Source of the DNA: a virus
Direction: 5' to 3' (one strand)
Virus record (IMG/VR): IMGVR_UViG_3300028654_000018
Location: 1 to 64,000 of that record
Length of the DNA: 64,000 nucleotides
The translations under genes and the position numbers were made by a program. The stretch's first letter is position 1. Each line of letters starts with the position of its first letter. Below the pieces are notes generated by a model. The model worked only from the letters and a program-made list of their open reading frames with translations, made no database searches and was not told where the DNA came from. Positions 50,948-56,299 of this stretch are shown here, one piece after another.

Positions 50948-51637
50948 TTAAATGTCCATATCGATATCATCTAGTTCTGCTATTGTTACTAGATCGCTGT
51001 CACGCTCACATAACTTGATATATTTTTCTTTATCGGTTGACCATTCACTGCCTGTCCACCATTCAAATCCAGGAATCGATGCTTTATATATGCAACCACG
51101 TTCGCTTCCTTCGCCAATATATAAATGCGTTAAGCCAAGCGATTTGGCATACTCAACTTCTTTATCTTGAATTATTTTACCGATTGATAATTTTGGATTG
51201 TGATAATTCCAACAAAACATATAACTTTCTAACGTGCCATTAAATTTAGAAAATTTAGTAAATGCTACAGGAATAGAATTTTCAAATACAACACCATAAA
51301 CAGGGGGATATAACAAATCATTAGTAATGGGATTGTAGCAGTCAGAAAAATTTTTATATGCGATGTAATCTTTATATATTTGCGTCAAACTGTCTTTGTC
51401 AAAATCATCCAACGTGCCTATTTTAAACTCTAACTTTTTCGGCCATTTGTTCTTTACGACATGTTTCGCCAGATCAATTCTTACCGTTCGTGCTTGATAC
51501 CATCCACCATCAAGATAAATCCAACCATTTTCCATAGCATGTTTTTCTTCATCTGGCGCTACTTCAGCACGAACTAAGTTATATGTTATTTTTTCTTTTG
51601 ATTGTTTGCTGAAAACTGTTGTAAACGTTATCTTCAT
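50948..51637 (-). CDS. ATE/GNAT-fold acyltransferase-like protein
   Basis: 229 aa. IPVAFTKFSKFNGTLESYMFCWNYH...KIIQDKEVEYAKSLGLTHLYIGEGSERGCIYKASIPGFEWW matches the outline of the arginyl-tRNA-protein transferase C-terminal domain (strand, helix, LGLxYLYLGY-like, Y-K). Such enzymes transfer amino acids from aminoacyl-tRNA to proteins. Beside a RimI-like enzyme and tRNA genes. Family call is moderate. Confidence 0.55.
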   Translation of the reverse strand: MKITFTTVFSKQSKEKITYNLVRAEVAPDEEKHAMENGWIYLDGGWYQARTVRIDLAKHVVKNKWPKKLEFKIGTLDDFDKDSLTQIYKDYIAYKNFSDCYNPITNDLLYPPVYGVVFENSIPVAFTKFSKFNGTLESYMFCWNYHNPKLSIGKIIQDKEVEYAKSLGLTHLYIGEGSERGCIYKASIPGFEWWTGSEWSTDKEKYIKLCERDSDLVTIAELDDIDMDI

Positions 51638-51742
51638 ATGTGTGCCAGAGCTACACTTCCTGTATTGTTAGTCTATACTGTATTTATTGTACTGACCCTG
51701 TTCGTAGATTTACTATTGTATAACAATGCATTAAATATTGAT

Positions 51743-52387
51743 ATGAAGATTATAGGAACATACAAAGATTTTAAAGTGAGAGAAGTAGACGGTAAAGCTG
51801 TCCGCGATGAACTTGCTACGGAATTTAGCGAATGGGGTTCACATCTTACATATAAGTTTATCCCTAAAAATGAACTGTGGATCGAAAAGCAAGATCATTT
51901 CGAGGCAGATGACAGAAAGCCACTTATAGCAGCGGCATATACCGAACATAATGCATTAAAACATGGCAAATCTAAAAACGAAGCTTATGATGATGCTTTG
52001 AATGCCGAAGAACAAATCAGAAAAAGACAAAAGCACTTAGAATTTCCGATCAAAGTAAAAAAATTAACGACAATAGGAAATTTAAACTTGTGGTTAGTAA
52101 ACGGCGAGTTAGTACGCGATAATCTTGATGCTGACTTTGCCGAAGGCGGACATGGCATGGTATATCCCTATATTCCAAAAAATGAAATATGGTTAGATGA
52201 TGCAGTAATGAATGATTTAGAAAATATATTTGTGCATGAAGTTACCGAGTATAATTTGATGTCTGACGGAATGAAATATGAAGACGCACATAATATCGCC
52301 AACAAAACAGAACATGATGCTCGAAAAAGTGCCGCGAATAAACAAAAAATTCTTAAAGAACAAATTGCAAAATTATTGAAAATCTAA
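51743..52387 (+). CDS. duplicated metallopeptidase-like protein, 214 aa
   Basis: Two tandem copies of one domain of about 90 residues. Copy 1: IPKNELWIEK...AAAYTEHNALKHGKSKNEAYDDALNAEE. Copy 2: IPKNEIWLDD...IFVHEVTEYNLMSDGMKYEDAHNIANKTE. Copy 2 has HEVTE...H/E with metal-binding spacing; copy 1 has lost the His (YTEHN). Looks like one active and one degenerate metallopeptidase unit. Start chosen at the ATG in the intergenic region; the longer frame runs into the divergent gene. Confidence 0.65.
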   Translation: MKIIGTYKDFKVREVDGKAVRDELATEFSEWGSHLTYKFIPKNELWIEKQDHFEADDRKPLIAAAYTEHNALKHGKSKNEAYDDALNAEEQIRKRQKHLEFPIKVKKLTTIGNLNLWLVNGELVRDNLDADFAEGGHGMVYPYIPKNEIWLDDAVMNDLENIFVHEVTEYNLMSDGMKYEDAHNIANKTEHDARKSAANKQKILKEQIAKLLKI

Positions 52388-52389
52388 AA

Positions 52390-52474
52390 TGGTGCCCCGT
52401 GAGAGATTTGAACTCTCATCCTTTCGGACCAGATCCTAAGTCTGGCGCGTATATCCAGTTCCGCCAACGGGGCA
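52390..52474 (-). tRNA. tRNA-Leu (anticodon TAG)
   Basis: Class II tRNA with acceptor GCCCCGT/ACGGGGC, CCAGA-CTTAGGA-TCTGG anticodon arm, long variable arm and TTCAAAT T-loop. D-loop has GG: canonical elbow. CCA encoded. Confidence 0.95.
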
Positions 52475-52520
52475 TATACTTATATATTAACTCTATGCAT
52501 AATCTTTTACAATATTAAAA

Positions 52521-52595
52521 TGGCACCGCCGCTCTGGTTCTGCCCCGAGGATTTCAGTTTTGGAGACTGATATGATACTATTTCATCACAGCGAT
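52521..52595 (-). tRNA. tRNA-Trp (CCA), non-canonical elbow
   Basis: Acceptor ATCGCTG/CGGCGGT, G73, CCA; D-arm ATGA-AATAGTA-TCAT (A18, G19); anticodon arm TCAGT-CTCCAAA-ACTGA; T-loop GGCAGAA (G54, G55, C56, G58) on a bulged stem. Lacks the TTC and GG hallmarks. Confidence 0.8.
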
Positions 52596-52600
52596 ATAAA

Positions 52601-52675
52601 TGGTCTAACGTTCGGAATTTGCATCCGATTCTCCGGCTTCACGGGCCAGGGGTTTACTTCATAACCTAACGTCAG
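52601..52675 (-). tRNA. tRNA-His (GTG), non-canonical elbow, C33, A73
   Basis: Acceptor CTGACGT/ACGTTAG with A73 and CCA; D-loop ATGAAGTA (A18, G19); anticodon loop CCGTGAA (C33); T-arm TCGGA-TGCAAAT-TCCGA (G55, C56). A73 is characteristic of alphaproteobacterial tRNA-His. Confidence 0.82.
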
Positions 52676-52708
52676 CATAATAGTGAACTTTCGTTCACGT
52701 TCTAAAAA

Positions 52709-52784
52709 TGGTGGGTAGTCTCCGAATCGAACGGAGTTTTTTGGTTCTTCAAACCAACGCTATTACCAAATCAGCTAACTGCCC
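52709..52784 (-). tRNA. tRNA-Phe (GAA)
   Basis: GGGCAGT/ACTACCC (one C-A mismatch), D-loop with GG, TTGGT-TTGAAGA-ACCAA, T-arm CTCCG-TTCGATT-CGGAG, CCA encoded. Canonical elbow. Its 5' end nearly touches the tRNA-Pro 3' end. Confidence 0.92.
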
Positions 52785-52785
52785 G

Positions 52786-52857
52786 TCGCCCATGCAGGCG
52801 TCGCACCTGCCGCTGCATGATTCCAAATCATACCGATCACTCCGATCTTTATGGGCG
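52786..52857 (-). tRNA. tRNA-Pro (TGG), non-canonical elbow, CCA not encoded
   Basis: CGCCCAT/ATGGGCG, A73 then CGG, so CCA must be added. Anticodon arm TATGA-TTTGGAA-TCATG. D-loop CGGAGTG (A18, G19), T-arm GCAGG-TGCGACG-CCTGC (G55, C56). One nt from tRNA-Phe. Confidence 0.8.
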
Positions 52858-52897
52858 TAACTCTTTTATACTCCTTTCAAAAGTATATTTTAAACTT

Positions 52898-52974
52898 TGG
52901 TGAATCTGGTGAGATTTTAACTCACGATATCTCGATTAAGAGTCGAGTGCTTTAAACGACTAAGCTACAGATTC
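52898..52974 (-). tRNA. tRNA-Lys (CTT) with U19-A56 elbow
   Basis: GAATCTG/CAGATTC, CTCGA-CTCTTAA-TCGAG, T-arm GTGAG-TTAAAAT-CTCAC, D-loop AGTCGTTTA. With G18 and U19 in the D-loop, U55 and A56 in the T-loop still pair. Confidence 0.9.
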
Positions 52975-52985
52975 ATGCACTAACT

Positions 52986-53062
52986 TGGTAGGAGTAGAGG
53001 GATTTGAACCCATCCTAATCCGGTTTAAAAGACCGGCCCACAAACCACTATGACATACTCCC
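52986..53062 (-). tRNA. tRNA-Lys (TTT)
   Basis: GGGAGTA/TACTCCT, CCGGT-CTTTTAA-ACCGG, T-loop TTCAAAT on a weak stem, GG in D-loop, CCA. Canonical elbow. Confidence 0.9.
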
Positions 53063-53067
53063 GTAAT

Positions 53068-53145
53068 TGGCGCGTCTGGCGGGATTTGAACTCGCACTAT
53101 GTTGGGTTCGAAGCCCAATGCCCTATCCAGTTGGGCGACAGACGC
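53068..53145 (-). tRNA. tRNA-Arg (TCG)
   Basis: GCGTCTG/CAGACGC, D-arm GCCC-AACTGGATA-GGGC, TTGGG-CTTCGAA-CCCAA, T-loop TTCAAAT, G73, CCA. Canonical. Confidence 0.95.
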
Positions 53146-53153
53146 ATAAAAAA

Positions 53154-53241
53154 TGGCTCGCTAGGTTCGACTCGAACGAACAGTGCCTATTAAGGACGGA
53201 AGATTAACAGTCTTCTGGGGTTACCATTTTCCTACTAGCAA
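53154..53241 (-). tRNA. tRNA-Asn (GTT) with enlarged variable arm
   Basis: TTGCTAG/CTAGCGA, G73 and CCA as in bacterial tRNA-Asn; GAAGA-CTGTTAA-TCTTC; T-arm GTTCG-TTCGAGT-CGAAC. The variable region is about 17 nt (contains CCT-TAAT-AGG) instead of 5, and the D-stem is weak. A class II shape on an Asn tRNA is unusual. Confidence 0.85.
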
Positions 53242-53248
53242 ATAAACT

Positions 53249-53335
53249 TGGTCCGTAGTGTGGGATGTGCGCCCACTCACTCCTGCGAGAACTGGGTTAC
53301 AGCCGGTTGCAACTCTCTCACTTTGCCGCCTACGG
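53249..53335 (-). tRNA. tRNA-Tyr (GTA), non-canonical elbow
   Basis: Class II. CCGTAGG/ACTACGG with one mismatch, A73, CCA; D-arm GCAA-AGTGAGAGAG-TTGC; anticodon loop CTGTAAC; T-arm GTGGG-CGCACAT-CCCAC (C54, G55, C56, C58). Confidence 0.82.
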
Positions 53336-53374
53336 ATAATAAATTCTTTTTCTCCTTCTCAAAAATTTACATAA

Positions 53375-53407
53375 CAAAAAAGCCCGAAACTTTCGTTTTC
53401 GAGCTTG
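53375..53407 (-). terminator. Rho-independent terminator
   Basis: AAGCTCGAAAAC, GAAA tetraloop, GTTTCGGGCTT, then TTTT on the minus strand. Ends the unit starting at the promoter at 53582. Confidence 0.85.
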
Positions 53408-53433
53408 GTATTCTGAAAAATGTTTTCTAAGTT

Positions 53434-53575
53434 TTACATTTTTTGCACGCAGAATAGCAAGCCCGATTGTGGATAATTGGGTTTATGAAACGGACGGAAG
53501 AGTTGCCAGTTCAAGTTGCTATATGTTTGCTGCGTAATCATAATATTATTTATCTTTCATATGTAATAAGTCATT
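53434..53575 (-). ncRNA. candidate structured RNA (or 35-aa ORF)
   Basis: Lies between a sigma70 promoter (53582-53610) and a terminator (53375-53407). Nested complementary segments: CTGCGT/ACGCAG outside, TTGCTAT/ATAGCAA inside (about 53452-53535), and a 7-bp hairpin CCCAATT/GATCGGG-type within. A 35-codon frame (53434-53541) spans the same region with a weak ribosome binding site, so a small protein is the alternative. Confidence 0.5.
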
Positions 53576-53581
53576 TAAACG

Positions 53582-53610
53582 ACTATATCGTATAATCTTC
53601 TATCTGTCAA
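53582..53610 (-). promoter_or_regulatory. sigma70-type promoter of the structured-RNA unit
   Basis: TTGACA (53605-53610), 17-nt spacer, TATAGT (53582-53587). One of the best matches to consensus in the window. Confidence 0.7.
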
Positions 53611-53623
53611 GCAAATAGTGTAA

Positions 53624-53699
53624 TGGTGGACCTGGCCAGGATTGAACTGGCGACCTCAGAATTGCAAATCCTGCGCTCTCCCAACTGAGCTACAGGCCC
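53624..53699 (-). tRNA. tRNA-Ala (TGC)
   Basis: GGGCCTG/CAGGTCC, CAGGA-TTTGCAA-TTCTG, D-arm GCTC-AGTTGGGA-GAGC, T-loop TTCAATC. Very close to bacterial tRNA-Ala; canonical. A TATAAATA box lies 8 nt upstream. Confidence 0.96.
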
Positions 53700-53706
53700 A
53701 TGTAAT

Positions 53707-53714
53707 TATTTATA
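53707..53714 (-). promoter_or_regulatory. T4-like late promoter box before tRNA-Ala
   Basis: TATAAATA on the minus strand, 8 nt from the tRNA 5' end, so transcription would begin at the mature end. Confidence 0.35.
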
Positions 53715-53740
53715 CACTCTATCAGACACATGCTTAACTG

Positions 53741-54094
53741 TCAATTATAATTATGAAAATAGCAATAGCCAGCAAGTCGAACTGTATCAGCGCCAACATC
53801 CATAATAAACGATGAATTATCTAGGTCATTTGTAAATGTTATCTGGATGAAATAATATTTTATCGGAATATATGTTCCTAAATTTCCTATACCAGTTTGA
53901 AATGCTTGTTCTATCGCGTTCTTCATATTATTAATCGGTTCTTCTATCTGAACATCTTCTAAAATTTGAATTATCGCATCAGGATACATGCACTTGACAC
54001 AGCAACGTAAGCTATGTAATGCTGGAAATTGTTGAGTAACATGTGTGATCCATGTTCTCTCGCCAGTTCTGAAAAAATATTTCTGTTCTGTCAT
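53741..54094 (-). CDS. DxAxF-tail-related protein, 117 aa
   Basis: YFIQITFTNDLDNSSFIMDVGAD is the family motif with Asn-Ser-Ser for the usual E/A-A; a 15-residue extension follows. ATGA overlap with the phosphoesterase gene. Confidence 0.65.
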   Translation of the reverse strand: MTEQKYFFRTGERTWITHVTQQFPALHSLRCCVKCMYPDAIIQILEDVQIEEPINNMKNAIEQAFQTGIGNLGTYIPIKYYFIQITFTNDLDNSSFIMDVGADTVRLAGYCYFHNYN

Positions 54095-54597
54095 TTTTGC
54101 ATCTCCGCAATTTTTTCTCTAAGTTGTTCTAAAGAAATCGGCGTATAATTAATCTGTTCTACAGAAACATTATAATATTTCGGATCGTTCATTGAACCGC
54201 CGTGTAAATGTCCGTGAACATTAACGCCGAATCTATCTAAACATTCTTTAGCAATAGGAACGTGACTAAGAATCATATCTTTAAAATTGTGTGTCCCGTA
54301 AATTTCTTCGAAGTATTGCATCAATTCTGTTGTCGGCGCCGTATCATGATTTCCGCGAATGAGAATTTTCTTTCCCTTTAATCTATATACGATGGGCAAG
54401 CATCTACGGTTCATTACAACATCGCCCATATGATATACTGTATCTTCATCTCGTACTACGCTATTCCATCGTTCTACGAGATGTTCATCATGTTCTTCAA
54501 TTGATGGGAAATTTCTTAGCGGAGTTCCGTCTTCACGCAAAAACGTCAGGATGTTACGGTGGCCAAAATGTGTATCCCCAATGAAAAATATTGTCAT
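54091..54597 (-). CDS. calcineurin-like metallophosphoesterase
   Basis: 168 aa. FIGDTHFGH, YHMGDVV, IRGNHD, LSHVP and VHGHLHG are the five metal-binding blocks of the metallophosphoesterase fold; the size suits a small phosphodiesterase or protein phosphatase as in phage lambda. Substrate unknown. Confidence 0.93.
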   Translation of the reverse strand: MTIFFIGDTHFGHRNILTFLREDGTPLRNFPSIEEHDEHLVERWNSVVRDEDTVYHMGDVVMNRRCLPIVYRLKGKKILIRGNHDTAPTTELMQYFEEIYGTHNFKDMILSHVPIAKECLDRFGVNVHGHLHGGSMNDPKYYNVSVEQINYTPISLEQLREKIAEMQK

Positions 54598-55079
54598 TTC
54601 AGCATACCATTCTTTTTGAGTAATTCAATTTCTTCTTTTGTAAGATCATGATTAAACAACGTTTGAAAATAAAATTCAAACATTGCTACATCCGAAACAT
54701 CTTCAAAAATTATTTCGTGATACTGCCATTCTTCTAAATCTTTTACAGGCGGTAATTTATTTATTTTATAATTTGTTATGCCACGCTGTTCAAGTATATG
54801 ACGCAATATAATAAATTCATCTTCTGTCCAGTCATCACACAATAATCTATTTTCTGTTTGTGTTTTCAAAATTTTTGAAGCATGTTCAAAAAATCTATAT
54901 CTATGAATTGAAATATTATCATATTTAAATGACACTTCGGCCACTTCATCTGTCAATGAATTTAGGAAAAGATATTCGGAATCTACTCCGTCAAAACGAA
55001 CACACGAATCAAGATTATGAATCTTGTATAGAATTCGTTGTTCTATATTTTTTGTAAGAAGTTCGGTATTTGTGGTCAT
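54594..55079 (-). CDS. DxAxF-tail family protein, 161 aa
   Basis: ATG at 55079; earlier in-frame starts run through the tRNA-Gly gene. LRHILEQRGITNYKI helix and YHEIIFEDVSDVAMFEFYF tail, with a short extension. Co-operonic with the phosphoesterase. Confidence 0.7.
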   Translation of the reverse strand: MTTNTELLTKNIEQRILYKIHNLDSCVRFDGVDSEYLFLNSLTDEVAEVSFKYDNISIHRYRFFEHASKILKTQTENRLLCDDWTEDEFIILRHILEQRGITNYKINKLPPVKDLEEWQYHEIIFEDVSDVAMFEFYFQTLFNHDLTKEEIELLKKNGMLK

Positions 55080-55127
55080 TGTGTTATAGTAACATATGAA
55101 GTGAGATAATAAAAGATTTATTGAGGT

Positions 55128-55201
55128 TGGAACGAGTGACCAGAATCGAACTGGCGTGGTCAGATTGGAAATCTGAGGTTCTACCACTGAACTACACTCG
55201 C
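55128..55201 (-). tRNA. tRNA-Gly (TCC)
   Basis: GCGAGTG/CACTCGT, TCAGA-TTTCCAA-TCTGA, D-loop AGTGGTA, T-loop TTCGATT, T73, CCA. Canonical elbow. TATAAATA box immediately upstream. Confidence 0.95.
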
Positions 55202-55209
55202 ACTATAAC

Positions 55210-55217
55210 TATTTATA
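55210..55217 (-). promoter_or_regulatory. T4-like late promoter box before tRNA-Gly
   Basis: TATAAATA, 9 nt from the tRNA 5' end, the same arrangement as at tRNA-Ala. Confidence 0.35.
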
Positions 55218-55237
55218 TTAGTACAATATTTGATTGT

Positions 55238-55609
55238 TCACAAGTTATTTTTTATCTGATTATAAAATCTAAGTTTGAAAAAAGAATAATCCGCATCGTC
55301 CGTAAAAGTTAACGTAATTCGATCAGGTCGTAATGGATGATATCCATATCTCAACCAGGTATAATTCTCGATTCCCATATGTTTAAGAATATGATGCAAG
55401 ACTTCTATATTAGGAACAAATGATATTTCGAATATCATATCATGTTCTTCGAGAAATGCGACACTTCCAATCGAGAAATAAGACGTAGACGTTACCGTAG
55501 ATCCGTCATAATCAGATGCATACACGTCAACAATAGTCGCAAATCTATTCTCATCATCGATATAGATTTTTCTTTCTGGCGTGTCGAGAATTAACTGATT
55601 ATCTGACAT
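55238..55609 (-). CDS. DxAxF-tail family protein, 123 aa
   Basis: LHHILKHMGIENYTW helix, RITLTFTDDADYSFFKLRFYNQ tail. The helix and tail match those of the 54594 gene (LRHILEQRGITNY), so these are close paralogues split by a tRNA gene. Confidence 0.72.
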   Translation of the reverse strand: MSDNQLILDTPERKIYIDDENRFATIVDVYASDYDGSTVTSTSYFSIGSVAFLEEHDMIFEISFVPNIEVLHHILKHMGIENYTWLRYGYHPLRPDRITLTFTDDADYSFFKLRFYNQIKNNL

Positions 55610-55616
55610 AAATTTA

Positions 55617-55928
55617 TCAACAAGTTTGAGTTAGTGTTATTTGATCGCTCAAAGCGCGTATAATAAATTCTGCTTCATCAATATCTGACTTAAAACGCAC
55701 AGATATATTATAGTATTGTTCTCCAATCTCTTCGGATTTTATTTCGGCGTTTAATTTGAATCTAGATAGTCTTCGAATGGCTCTGTCGGATGACTTTTTG
55801 GTGTAGAACTTCCATCTATACTGCTGGCAATCGTCAGCAAAAGATTCATAGCCGGTCAAAACTTGATGAACGTACCATTTTCTCTTGTGTGTTTTTGATC
55901 GAGTAAATCGTGTTATATATTGCGGCAT
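55617..55928 (-). CDS. DxAxF-tail family protein, 103 aa
   Basis: Basic N-terminus (RFTRSKTHKRKWYVHQV) and tail NISVRFKSDIDEAEFIIRALS. The N-terminus suggests nucleic-acid contact. Confidence 0.7.
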   Translation of the reverse strand: MPQYITRFTRSKTHKRKWYVHQVLTGYESFADDCQQYRWKFYTKKSSDRAIRRLSRFKLNAEIKSEEIGEQYYNISVRFKSDIDEAEFIIRALSDQITLTQTC

Positions 55929-55932
55929 GAGA

Positions 55933-56112
55933 TTAGAGAAGTGAACGAAAAATATATGTCAATAAAACTACGATGTCAACTGTTGCAACCACAATAGATG
56001 CGTATGCCGCACGTAGTCTAACATTTACTAAATCTGGATTCTTTGCTACTTTATAACACATCAACAGTGATGCGAAGAAAAGTAAAGTTAGCAATGAAAT
56101 AGTAAGCCACAT
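55933..56112 (-). CDS. 59-aa two-span membrane protein
   Basis: MWLTISLLTLLFFASLLMCYKV and ASIVVATVDIVVLLTYIF are hydrophobic. Probably in one transcript with the next small gene. Unknown. Confidence 0.6.
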   Translation of the reverse strand: MWLTISLLTLLFFASLLMCYKVAKNPDLVNVRLRAAYASIVVATVDIVVLLTYIFRSLL

Positions 56113-56121
56113 GTTTATTCC

Positions 56122-56262
56122 TTAAAGGATAAAATATCCGACATACATTAAACTTACTCCCACGATAAAGCACAGTAATTCAATCTTGTGCTGCTCATTT
56201 TCAGAATGAACACCAAGAATGCAAGCAATTATAATCAAAAATATCGCAGAAAATAAAATCAT
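56122..56262 (-). CDS. 46-aa two-span membrane peptide
   Basis: ILFSAIFLIIIACILGV and LLCFIVGVSLMYVGYFIL flank a polar loop. Its AAGGA-rich downstream spacer serves the next gene. Unknown. Confidence 0.6.
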   Translation of the reverse strand: MILFSAIFLIIIACILGVHSENEQHKIELLCFIVGVSLMYVGYFIL

Positions 56263-56299
56263 AGTTTGATTATACACTAGATTGAAGATAAGTCAAGTA

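Noticed and set aside
51602-51742. Longer N-terminus for the duplicated metallopeptidase-like protein with a membrane helix
   Set aside because: It would overlap the start of the divergent gene at 51637 and lacks a ribosome binding site; the hydrophobic stretch is likely the AT-rich promoter region translated.
52683-52698. Terminator between tRNA-His and tRNA-Phe
   Set aside because: GTGAAC/GTTCAC hairpin has no T-run; more likely a spacer or processing element in a tRNA precursor.
53154-53241. Calling the class II GTT tRNA a tRNA-Tyr
   Set aside because: The anticodon loop is CTGTTAA and T1-A72 with G73 fit Asn; a real tRNA-Tyr follows at 53249.
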